Assembly (NCBI GenBank): GCA_019423025.1
Contig: JAHZCD010000002.1
Span: 192,615 to 256,614 of the forward strand
Origin: Haemophilus sp.
GTDB lineage: Bacteria > Pseudomonadota > Gammaproteobacteria > Enterobacterales > Pasteurellaceae
Length of the DNA stretch: 64,000 nt
Direction: 5' to 3'
Below the pieces are notes generated by a model. That model was given only the letters and a program-made list of their open reading frames with translations, was not told the origin of the DNA and did not search any database. The position numbers were made by a program, and so were the translations under genes. Shown here piece by piece: positions 8,737-16,122 of this stretch; the stretch's first letter is position 1, and each line of letters starts with the position of its first letter.

Positions 8737-8768
8737 CCCCCTCTTTGCTAAAGAGGGGGAATATTTTT
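8737..8768 (+). terminator. Strong hairpin terminator between corC and lnt
   Basis: CCCCCTCTTT and AAAGAGGGGG form a perfect 10-base-pair stem with a 3-base loop, followed by AATATTTTTTT. It resembles the CCCTCTT...AAGAGGGG hairpins after galT and thrB and may belong to a dispersed family. Confidence 0.8.
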
Positions 8769-8784
8769 TTGTAGTATTGATAAA

Positions 8785-10317
8785 ATGAATAAATTAATCG
8801 TTTATCTTATGGCCCTGATTTCTGGTGTGATTGGCGTATTTGCCTTTTCGCCGTTTGATTATTGGGGATTAGCCTATGTATCGTTGGGCGGATTGCTTTT
8901 TGTGGCAAAAAGTGCCAAAAAATCAACCGCACTTTTTGCTACTTTTTTGTGGTCGATGGGCTTTTTCTGTTTTGGTGTAAGTTGGTTAAATGTCAGCATT
9001 CATCAATTTGGTGGCGCTTCCCTTGGCGTGAGTTATCTCTTAGTCGGCCTACTTTCGGCTTACCTTGCACTTTATCCAATGCTTTTCACTTATTTAGTGC
9101 AACGTTTTCGGGTGCAAAGTGCGGTCATTTTTGCCGCGATTTGGACATTGACTGAATTCTTGCGTGGTTGGGTGTTTACCGGTTTTCCATGGCTACAATT
9201 TGGTTATACCCAAATCGACAGTCCGTTCTACGGGATCGCACCGATCTTTGGTGTCACTGGGATGACATTCTTTACCGTTTGGGCAAGTGCGGTCATTTTT
9301 AATTTTGTTTTTTCACTCTCGAAAAAACAATGGAATTTAGTCGGCGTGAATGCATTGCTATTATTGGTTGTGGGTGGATTAAGTGCTTATGCAGGTAAGG
9401 TGAATTTTGTTCAACCCAAAGAAGGTAAAGGACTAACTGTCACGCTTGCACAAGGTAATATTGAGCAAAATTTAAAATGGGATCCTGAATATCTTTATGC
9501 CACGGTAGACATCTATCAAAAACAAATTTTGGCGCATTTAGGCACGTCTGATTTGATTATTTTACCTGAGTCGGCATTGCCAACTTTGGAAAATGCGATC
9601 ACGCCATTTTTTGAAGCTTTAGATAAAGTCGCGAAAGAGAAAAATACGGAAGTAATGATTGGTACTGTATATCGCGATGAGCAAAGTGGTAAATTATTAA
9701 ATTCGATTGTGACGGCAGGGAATCCTGATTTCCCTTATGAATTAACAACAAAAAATCGTTACAGCAAACATCATCTCGTGCCATTTGGTGAGTACGTGCC
9801 GTTAGAAAGTTTGTTGCGTCCACTTAATTCCGTATTTAATTTGCCAATGTCTGCGTTCCAAAGTGGCGATGCGGTACAGCCATCTTTTATGGCAAAACAA
9901 CATGCTTTTGCACCGGCTATTTGTTATGAAATTATTTTTGGTGAGCAACTTCGTGAAAATCTGAAAAAAGAAACAGATTATTTGCTGACGATTTCTAATG
10001 ATGCATGGTTTGGTGATAGCATTGGCCCTTGGCAGCATTTACAAATGGCTAGAATGCGCGCGCTTGAATTAGGCAAACCATTAATTCGGGCAACTAATAC
10101 AGGTATTTCAGTGTTTATTGATGCAAAAGGCAACATTGAAGCGCAAGCGCCTCAATTTGAGGAAACAACGTTGACCCATAAAATGGTGCCAACAGAAGGC
10201 AAAACGCCTTATGCTGCACTGGGTAATTTACCTATTTATGTGTTGTCATTGATTTTTGTGTTATTACGTGGCTTCACGACGCTATTAAAACGTCGCTTGA
10301 ACCTTTCACAAAAATAG
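8785..10317 (+). CDS. lnt: Apolipoprotein N-acyltransferase Lnt
   Basis: Last enzyme of lipoprotein maturation; transfers a third acyl chain to the N-terminal cysteine at the periplasmic face of the inner membrane. 510 residues: about six N-terminal membrane segments (residues 1-200), then a nitrilase-like domain. Expected catalytic landmarks are visible: the glutamate in ILPESALP, a lysine in the RYSKHHLVPFGEYVPLE stretch, and the cysteine in FAPAICYEIIFGE. A last membrane segment ends in a basic tail. Three uptake-sequence cores fall in its membrane domain (8926, 9116, 9285), where they encode hydrophobic residues. No clear Shine-Dalgarno precedes the ATG. Confidence 0.96.
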   Translation: MNKLIVYLMALISGVIGVFAFSPFDYWGLAYVSLGGLLFVAKSAKKSTALFATFLWSMGFFCFGVSWLNVSIHQFGGASLGVSYLLVGLLSAYLALYPMLFTYLVQRFRVQSAVIFAAIWTLTEFLRGWVFTGFPWLQFGYTQIDSPFYGIAPIFGVTGMTFFTVWASAVIFNFVFSLSKKQWNLVGVNALLLLVVGGLSAYAGKVNFVQPKEGKGLTVTLAQGNIEQNLKWDPEYLYATVDIYQKQILAHLGTSDLIILPESALPTLENAITPFFEALDKVAKEKNTEVMIGTVYRDEQSGKLLNSIVTAGNPDFPYELTTKNRYSKHHLVPFGEYVPLESLLRPLNSVFNLPMSAFQSGDAVQPSFMAKQHAFAPAICYEIIFGEQLRENLKKETDYLLTISNDAWFGDSIGPWQHLQMARMRALELGKPLIRATNTGISVFIDAKGNIEAQAPQFEETTLTHKMVPTEGKTPYAALGNLPIYVLSLIFVLLRGFTTLLKRRLNLSQK

Positions 10318-10389
10318 CAGTCAAAACGACCACACTTTTTTAACGTGAGAGGAAAATAAATTTCTTCTTGTAAAACCAATGAGATTTTA

Positions 10390-11184
10390 ATGAATAAAAA
10401 TCTAATCGAAGTCAAAAACCTGACCTTTAAACGAGGCGAGCGTGTGATTTACGATAACCTGAATTTGAAAGTCCAACAGGGCAAAATTACGGCCATTATG
10501 GGGCCATCAGGGATCGGGAAAACTACGCTACTGAAATTAATCGGTGGTCAGTTATATCCTGAACAAGGCGAGATTTTGTTTGATGGACAAGATATTTGCC
10601 GTCTTTCAAATCGCGAGCTTTACGAAGTACGTAAACGCATGGGAATGTTATTCCAATCAGGTGCATTATTTACGGATATTTCCACGTTTGATAACGTGGC
10701 ATTTCCGATTCGCGAGCATACGCGCTTGCCGGATAGTCTAATTCGTCAAATTGTGTTGATGAAATTAGAAGCGGTGGGCTTACGCGGTGCGGCAGATTTA
10801 ATGCCTTCTGAGCTTTCTGGTGGGATGGCGCGTCGTGCCGCATTGGCGCGAGCGATTGCACTTGATCCGGATTTAATTATGTTTGATGAGCCGTTTACGG
10901 GGCAAGATCCAATCAGCATGGGCGTGATCGTGAGCTTAATTAAACGTTTGAATGAAGCACTGAATTTAACCTCTATTGTGGTTTCCCATGATGTGAATGA
11001 AATATTAAGTATTGCAGATTATGCCTATATTATTGCGGATAAGCATGTGATCGCTGAAGGAACATCAGAACAACTGCTTGCTAGCCAAGATCCTCAAGTA
11101 GTGCAGTTCTTAAAAGGCGAAGCGGATGGACCGGTGAGATTCCATTATCCAGCAAAAGATTATGTGGAGGAATTATTTAAATGA
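10390..11184 (+). CDS. mlaF: Phospholipid ABC transporter ATP-binding protein MlaF
   Basis: ATPase of the MlaFEDB complex, which moves phospholipids between inner membrane and the periplasmic MlaC carrier and so maintains outer-membrane lipid asymmetry. 264 residues with Walker A GPSGIGKTT (about residues 38-46), ABC signature LSGGMARR near residue 139 and Walker B LIMFDEPFTGQDP. First gene of mlaFEDCB; the stop overlaps the mlaE start by four bases (ATGA), indicating coupled translation. Confidence 0.96.
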   Translation: MNKNLIEVKNLTFKRGERVIYDNLNLKVQQGKITAIMGPSGIGKTTLLKLIGGQLYPEQGEILFDGQDICRLSNRELYEVRKRMGMLFQSGALFTDISTFDNVAFPIREHTRLPDSLIRQIVLMKLEAVGLRGAADLMPSELSGGMARRAALARAIALDPDLIMFDEPFTGQDPISMGVIVSLIKRLNEALNLTSIVVSHDVNEILSIADYAYIIADKHVIAEGTSEQLLASQDPQVVQFLKGEADGPVRFHYPAKDYVEELFK

Positions 11185-11966
11185 TCGTTGATATGATTTC
11201 TTCACTTGGACGAAGCGTAATCAAGTTTTTCCGTGCATTAGGCCGATCAGGCTTTATGTTGTTCGGTGCGTTAGTCGGTAAGCCACAAATTCGTCAACAT
11301 TTTCCTTTATTAGTGAAGCAGTTATACGCATTAGGTGTACAGTCTTTATTAATTATCCTGCTTTCAGGTTTATTTATTGGGATGGTGTTAGGCTTACAAG
11401 GCTATGTGGTCTTGGTGGATTTTTCTGCAGAAACTAGCCTTGGACAACTTGTGGCTCTGTCTTTATTACGTGAATTAGGTCCAGTAGTGACCGCACTTTT
11501 ATTTGCGGGTCGTGCAGGTTCAGCGTTAACAGCTGAAATTGGCTTAATGAAAGCCACAGAACAACTTTCCAGCCTTGAAATGATGGCAGTCGATCCACTA
11601 CGTCGTGTGATTGCACCGCGTTTTTGGGCGGGCGTGATTGCGATGCCAATTCTTGCGATTCTCTTTACCGCGATTGGTATTTGGGGTGGCTCGCTTGTTG
11701 GTGTGGATTGGAAAGGTATCGATGCAGGTAGCTTCTGGTCAGTGATGCAAAATGCAGTGAGCTGGAGCTATGACATTCTAAACGGATTTATTAAAAGCGT
11801 ATTTTTCGCCATTGCGGTGGTGTGGATTGCGTTATTCAATGGTTATGATTGTATTCCAACATCTGAAGGTATCAGTCAAGCCACAACCAGAACGGTTGTC
11901 CACGCATCACTTGTGGTACTTGGGCTAGATTTCATCTTAACTGCCATTATGTTTGGGGCAGGCTAA
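11181..11966 (+). CDS. mlaE: Phospholipid ABC transporter permease MlaE
   Basis: Inner-membrane permease of the Mla system, 261 residues. About five hydrophobic segments are visible, for example LLIILLSGLFIGMVLGLQGY and VVWIALFNGYDC. Family phrases include LLRELGPVVTALLFAGRAGSALTAE (as separate parts) and IGLMKATEQ followed by LEMMAVDP. Starts inside mlaF and ends 12 bases before mlaD. An uptake-sequence core lies at 11490-11498. Confidence 0.96.
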   Translation: MIVDMISSLGRSVIKFFRALGRSGFMLFGALVGKPQIRQHFPLLVKQLYALGVQSLLIILLSGLFIGMVLGLQGYVVLVDFSAETSLGQLVALSLLRELGPVVTALLFAGRAGSALTAEIGLMKATEQLSSLEMMAVDPLRRVIAPRFWAGVIAMPILAILFTAIGIWGGSLVGVDWKGIDAGSFWSVMQNAVSWSYDILNGFIKSVFFAIAVVWIALFNGYDCIPTSEGISQATTRTVVHASLVVLGLDFILTAIMFGAG

Positions 11967-11978
11967 TAGGGTATTTTT

Positions 11979-12485
11979 ATGCGACAAACAATTAAATATG
12001 AATTTTGGGTAGGCTTATTTTTACTACTCGGTATCGCTGCGTTAGTATTTCTAGGCTTACGCGTAGCAAATGTACAAGGTTTTGGTGAAACAAAATCTTA
12101 CACAGTGACTGCAACTTTTGACAATATTGGTGGACTAAAAGTCCGTGCACCACTTAAACTTGGTGGGGTAGTCATTGGTCGCGTGTCTGATATTACATTA
12201 GACGAAAAATCTTACTTGCCAAAAGTCAGTATTGCGATTAATGAAGAATATAAAGAAATTCCGGAAAACAGTTCGTTATCGATCAAAACATCGGGATTAT
12301 TGGGCGAACAATATATCGCCTTAAGTATGGGCTTTGATGATGGTGAAACCGCAATGTTAAAAAACGGTAGCCAAATTCAAGACACTAAATCCGCAATGGT
12401 ATTGGAAGATTTAATCGGCCAATTCCTTTACGGTGATAAAAAATCAGACGGTAATGCTGACAAAGCAGAATCAGATGTAAAATAA
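11979..12485 (+). CDS. mlaD: Phospholipid transport MCE-domain protein MlaD
   Basis: Membrane-anchored, periplasmic MCE subunit that forms a hexameric lipid ring on MlaE. 168 residues: one N-terminal transmembrane segment (FWVGLFLLLGIAALVFLGL, about residues 9-27), then the MCE domain (FDNIGGLKVRAPLKLGGVVIG, beginning near residue 49) with TSGLLGEQYIAL. Short polar tail. Lies between mlaE and mlaC. Confidence 0.96.
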   Translation: MRQTIKYEFWVGLFLLLGIAALVFLGLRVANVQGFGETKSYTVTATFDNIGGLKVRAPLKLGGVVIGRVSDITLDEKSYLPKVSIAINEEYKEIPENSSLSIKTSGLLGEQYIALSMGFDDGETAMLKNGSQIQDTKSAMVLEDLIGQFLYGDKKSDGNADKAESDVK

Positions 12486-12506
12486 TAATCTTTATTTAGG
12501 AGATTT

Positions 12507-13154
12507 ATGATGAAATTTACTCAGTTAAAAAAATGGTTTAGCGTAATGGCATTTGCCGTGACTGCACTTTTTGTGACTCAAACTGTACGTGCAGAAACAA
12601 GCCCTTATGTGTTGATGCAACAAGCATCAGATAAGTTATTTGCCGATATCAAAAACAATCAGGCAAAAATTAAAAAGGATCCAAACTATTTACGTACTAT
12701 CGTGCGTAACGATTTATTACCTTACGTGCAAGTAAACTATGCAGGTTCTTTGGTGTTAGGTTCACACTTTAAATCAACCACACCAGAACAACGTGAAAAA
12801 TTCTTTAAAGCATTCAGCGATTTTATCGAACAAGCTTACGCACAAGTATTAACCGCTTACACCGATCAAAATATTCAAATTGAACCGGCTAAAGAAGTAG
12901 GCGACAAAAACCTTGTGAGCATTCGTGTCAACATCATGCAAAATGGTGGACAAGCGCCAATTAAATTAGATTTTAAATGGCGTAAAAACAGTAAAACTGG
13001 CGAATGGCAAGCTTATGACATGGTTGCTGAAGGCGTGAGTATGGTTGTTACCAAACAAAATGAATGGAGCGGTATCTTACGTCAACAAGGTATTGATGCA
13101 TTAACTGCTCAAATTCAAAAATCTGCTGCAGCACCAGTGACATTGAGCAAATAA
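12507..13154 (+). CDS. mlaC: Periplasmic phospholipid-binding protein MlaC
   Basis: Soluble carrier that shuttles phospholipids between MlaD and the outer-membrane MlaA complex. About 215 residues with a Sec signal peptide (hydrophobic core FSVMAFAVTALFVTQTV, cleavage likely after VRA near residue 29) and the MlaC/Ttg2D domain with STTPEQREKFFKAFSDF. Two adjacent ATGs are possible (12507 and 12510); the AGGAG site is better spaced for the second. Confidence 0.95.
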   Translation: MMKFTQLKKWFSVMAFAVTALFVTQTVRAETSPYVLMQQASDKLFADIKNNQAKIKKDPNYLRTIVRNDLLPYVQVNYAGSLVLGSHFKSTTPEQREKFFKAFSDFIEQAYAQVLTAYTDQNIQIEPAKEVGDKNLVSIRVNIMQNGGQAPIKLDFKWRKNSKTGEWQAYDMVAEGVSMVVTKQNEWSGILRQQGIDALTAQIQKSAAAPVTLSK

Positions 13155-13158
13155 GCGA

Positions 13159-13491
13159 ATGACTGCGTTAAAGTGGGATTTAATCCAAAATAATGATAAG
13201 ATAGCTCTCCAATTATCGGGGGAGCTATCCCGCAACACGTTGTTACCATTATGGCAACAACGTGCTTCTTTTTTATCAGAAAAGCAAAACAATCAAAATC
13301 TCATTGAATTTGATTTAACAATCAATCGAATTGATTCTGCCGGTTTTGCATTATTGTGTGATTTTCTACACGATTGTGAGCAGTTACCAAATAAAAAAGT
13401 GCGGTTGATAAACCCTCCAGAACAGTTATTAACCCTTGCTGATTTAGTGAATTTATCTCATTGGATTAGCACTTTTATCGACCATAATTAA
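13159..13491 (+). CDS. mlaB: STAS-domain protein MlaB
   Basis: Small cytoplasmic subunit of the MlaFEDB transporter that stabilises MlaF. 110 residues forming one STAS domain; the IDSAGFALLCDFL stretch is the conserved loop-helix of STAS proteins. Starts 4 bases after mlaC and precedes ibaG. Sequence conservation in this family is low, so the call leans on operon position. An uptake-sequence core lies at 13396-13405. Confidence 0.88.
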   Translation: MTALKWDLIQNNDKIALQLSGELSRNTLLPLWQQRASFLSEKQNNQNLIEFDLTINRIDSAGFALLCDFLHDCEQLPNKKVRLINPPEQLLTLADLVNLSHWISTFIDHN

Positions 13492-13504
13492 AACGGAAAT
13501 CCGA

Positions 13505-13762
13505 ATGGAACTGCAAGAAATTGAACGTATTTTAAAAGAAAGCCTGAATGTGGATGAAGTTTATGCTCAAGGTGAAAATGCTCACTTTGGTGTGATTGTC
13601 GTGAGTGATGAGATCTCAGCACTTTCTAAATTAAAACAGCAACAAACCATCTACGCGCCATTAATGCCTTACTTTCAAACTGGCGAAATTCATGCTTTAA
13701 CTATTAAAACCTATACCACTGCAAAGTGGAAAATGGATCGTCTATTACATCAAGCAAGCTAG
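13505..13762 (+). CDS. ibaG: BolA-family protein IbaG
   Basis: 85-residue BolA-like protein, probably interacting with monothiol glutaredoxin and iron-sulfur clusters as shown for E. coli IbaG (YrbA). The single BolA domain is recognisable by EIERILKESL at the N-terminus and YAPLMPYFQTGEIHALTIKT at the C-terminus. The mlaB-ibaG-murA order is the same as in E. coli. Ends 8 bases before the murA ATG. Confidence 0.93.
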   Translation: MELQEIERILKESLNVDEVYAQGENAHFGVIVVSDEISALSKLKQQQTIYAPLMPYFQTGEIHALTIKTYTTAKWKMDRLLHQAS

Positions 13763-13770
13763 GATTTTCT

Positions 13771-15051
13771 ATGGAAAAATTTCGTGTTTATGGCGGGCAA
13801 TCTCGCTTAAGTGGTACTGTAACCATCTCAGGTGCAAAAAATGCTGCACTTCCTATTCTTTTTGCTGCAATTTTGGCAACTGAGCCGGTTAAATTAACAA
13901 ACGTACCAGAACTCAAAGATATCGATACTACCTTAAAAATCTTACGTAAACTTGGCGTTGTAGCTGAGCGTGATGCTGAAGGTGCAGTATTATTAGATTG
14001 TTCTAAAATTGATCACTTCGTTGCGCCATATGAATTAGTAAAAACCATGCGTGCTTCTATTTGGGCATTAGCACCGTTGGTGGCTCGTTTTAATCAAGGC
14101 CAAGTTTCTTTACCAGGCGGTTGTTCTATCGGTGCACGTCCAGTGGATCTTCACATTAGTGGCTTAGAAAAACTCGGTGCAACGATTGAGCTTGACGAAG
14201 GTTATGTAAAAGCAGTTGTCGCAGAGCGCCTTGTAGGTACACGTATTGTGATGGAAAAAGTGAGCGTTGGTGCGACTTTATCTATCATGATGGCTGCAAC
14301 GCTTGCTGAAGGTACAACAACGATTGAAAACGCCGCACGTGAGCCAGAAATTGTTGATACAGCTGATTTCCTCAACAAAATGGGTGCAAAAATTACAGGT
14401 GCTGGTACGGATCACATTGTCGTTGAAGGTGTTGAGCGTTTAACTGGCTGCGAGCACAGCATTGTGCCAGATCGTATTGAAACCGGTACATTCTTAATTG
14501 CAGGTGCTATTTCTGGTGGTCGCGTGGTATGTAAAAATACCAAAGCGGATACCATGGATGCGGTAATTGATAAACTTCGTGAATCAGGCGCGGAAGTTGA
14601 AGTCACAGAAGATAGCATTACCTTAGATATGCATGGCAATCGTCCAAAAGCTGTTAATATTCGTACTGCACCACACCCAGGTTTCCCAACCGATATGCAA
14701 GCTCAGTTCACTTTATTAAACATGGTGGCAGAAGGTACAAGTATCATCACTGAAACCATCTTTGAAAACCGCTTTATGCATATTCCAGAATTAATTCGTA
14801 TGGGGGGTAAAGCGGAAATTGAAGGTAATACTGCAGTGTGTCATGGTGTTGAGCATCTTTCTGGTGCTGAAGTGATGGCAACAGATTTACGTGCATCAAT
14901 TAGCCTTGTCTTAGCAGGTTGTATCGCAAGTGGTGAAACTATTGTAGATCGTATTTATCATATCGATCGTGGCTATGAGCACGTTGAAGATAAACTTCGT
15001 TGTTTAGGTGCGAAGATTGAACGTTTCTCTGAAAAGAGCGAAGAAGTTTAA
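13771..15051 (+). CDS. murA: UDP-N-acetylglucosamine 1-carboxyvinyltransferase MurA
   Basis: First committed step of peptidoglycan synthesis: transfers enolpyruvate from PEP to UDP-GlcNAc. 426 residues. The catalytic, fosfomycin-reactive cysteine is C118 in LPGGCSIGARPVDLH; SGAKNAALPILFA near residue 20 and PTDMQAQFT are also standard. I chose ATG 13771; an in-frame ATG at 13726 would extend into ibaG and add 15 unlikely residues. Followed by a bidirectional terminator shared with yggS. Confidence 0.97.
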   Translation: MEKFRVYGGQSRLSGTVTISGAKNAALPILFAAILATEPVKLTNVPELKDIDTTLKILRKLGVVAERDAEGAVLLDCSKIDHFVAPYELVKTMRASIWALAPLVARFNQGQVSLPGGCSIGARPVDLHISGLEKLGATIELDEGYVKAVVAERLVGTRIVMEKVSVGATLSIMMAATLAEGTTTIENAAREPEIVDTADFLNKMGAKITGAGTDHIVVEGVERLTGCEHSIVPDRIETGTFLIAGAISGGRVVCKNTKADTMDAVIDKLRESGAEVEVTEDSITLDMHGNRPKAVNIRTAPHPGFPTDMQAQFTLLNMVAEGTSIITETIFENRFMHIPELIRMGGKAEIEGNTAVCHGVEHLSGAEVMATDLRASISLVLAGCIASGETIVDRIYHIDRGYEHVEDKLRCLGAKIERFSEKSEEV

Positions 15052-15065
15052 TGAAATCCAGATAA

Positions 15066-15097
15066 AAAAAAGCGGTCAATTTTGACCGCTTTTTTGT
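15066..15097. terminator. Bidirectional terminator between murA and yggS
   Basis: AGCGGTCA and TGACCGCT arms flanked by an A run on the left and a T run on the right, so it can stop both convergent transcripts. The stem resembles an uptake-sequence pair but lacks the full core. Confidence 0.8.
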
Positions 15098-15107
15098 TTT
15101 CTATCCA

Positions 15108-15812
15108 TTATTTTTTCGAATAATCTCTTGCGCCAAAAATGGCTGTACCAATACGTACCATGGTTGAACCACATTTTATGGCACTTTGCATGTCATCGGT
15201 CATTCCCATCGAAAGCGTATCAATTTGTTGATGAGGGAAAGCGACTTTCAATTGCTCAAATAATTGTTCCATTTGGCTAAAAGCCGCTTCTTGTTCAGCA
15301 ATATTATCTGTTGGTGCAGGGATCGCCATTAATCCACGTAAACGTAAGTGCGGTAGATTTTCGATGTGTTTTGCAAGCTCAATCATTTCATCCGGTTGAA
15401 TACCTGATTTACTCGCTTCGTCACTGATATTAATTTGGATTAAAACATTCAGAGGGGCTTTATTGGTAGGGCGTTGTTCATTTAAACGATCAGCAATTTT
15501 TGCACGTTCTAGCGTTTGCATCCAATCGAAATGTTCGGCCACAAGACGCGTTTTATTGGATTGTAATGGACCAATAAAATGCCATTCAAGCTGAATATTC
15601 TGTGCTTCAAAATACTGAATTTTATCTACGCCTTCTTGAACGTAGTTTTCCCCAAATGCTTTTTGTCCGGCTTGATAGGCTTCTAAAATCGCTTCATTGG
15701 GTTTGGTTTTAGAAACTGCCAATAAAGTGACCGCACTTTCAGGACGATGTGCAAACTGAGTGGATGTTTGTATTTGTTGATGAATGGTTTCGAGAGCTTG
15801 TTGAATTGTCAT
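15108..15812 (-). CDS. yggS: PLP homeostasis protein YggS
   Basis: Pyridoxal-phosphate-binding YggS/PROSC (COG0325) protein, 234 residues, the usual length; thought to buffer PLP rather than catalyse a reaction. A TIM-barrel protein with the PLP lysine in LLAVSKTKP, then AFGENYVQE, LEWHFIGPLQSNK and LSMGMTDD. Adjacent ATGs lie at 15815 and 15812, with AGGAAGGA immediately before them; an earlier in-frame ATG at 15830 lies ahead of that site and is unlikely. Convergent with murA. An uptake-sequence core lies at 15730-15738. Confidence 0.93.
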   Translation of the reverse strand: MTIQQALETIHQQIQTSTQFAHRPESAVTLLAVSKTKPNEAILEAYQAGQKAFGENYVQEGVDKIQYFEAQNIQLEWHFIGPLQSNKTRLVAEHFDWMQTLERAKIADRLNEQRPTNKAPLNVLIQINISDEASKSGIQPDEMIELAKHIENLPHLRLRGLMAIPAPTDNIAEQEAAFSQMEQLFEQLKVAFPHQQIDTLSMGMTDDMQSAIKCGSTMVRIGTAIFGARDYSKK

Positions 15813-15902
15813 CATTTCCTTCCTGACCAATATAAAACTCGTTTTATTCTATACCAAAGTAATGATTTTTAGAAAAAAATCTTCATTTTTTCGATTTTAT
15901 GT

Positions 15903-15931
15903 TTGACAAGCTCGCGCTTTTTCGGTATTTC
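15903..15931 (+). promoter_or_regulatory. thr operon promoter
   Basis: A perfect -35 TTGACA at 15903-15908, a 17-base spacer, and a weak -10 TATTTC at 15926-15931. The predicted start near 15938 gives a short leader before thrL at 15964, as expected for an attenuated operon. Confidence 0.6.
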
Positions 15932-15963
15932 TAAACACATCTTTTTTTCAAGGTAAAAATACA

Positions 15964-16035
15964 ATGAAAAATAACCGCACTTTCACTATTACCACCATTA
16001 TTATGACCATTACGACAATTAATGGGGCGGGTTAG
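15964..16035 (+). CDS. thrL: thr operon leader peptide
   Basis: A 23-residue reading frame starting MKNNRTFTITT and ending INGAG. Seven of its residues are threonine and five are isoleucine, the signature of the attenuator peptide of the threonine operon. Ribosome stalling at these codons when charged tRNA-Thr or tRNA-Ile is scarce should prevent the terminator at 16057 from forming. An uptake-sequence core lies inside it (15974-15982) and encodes part of NRTF. The alternating threonine/isoleucine pattern makes chance occurrence very unlikely. Confidence 0.93.
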   Translation: MKNNRTFTITTIIMTITTINGAG

Positions 16036-16056
16036 TGCGTAATAAACAGGATCAGG

Positions 16057-16087
16057 AAAACCCGCATCAATCTAGTGCGGGTTTTTT
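16057..16087 (+). terminator. thr attenuator terminator
   Basis: AAAACCCGCA and TGCGGGTTTT form a GC-rich stem followed by a T run, 22 bases after the thrL stop and 36 bases before thrA. The region between thrL and this hairpin contains no other gene. It terminates transcription when threonine and isoleucine are plentiful. Confidence 0.9.
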
Positions 16088-16122
16088 AATATTTAAAAAT
16101 CACAACATCTGAGGATATTATC

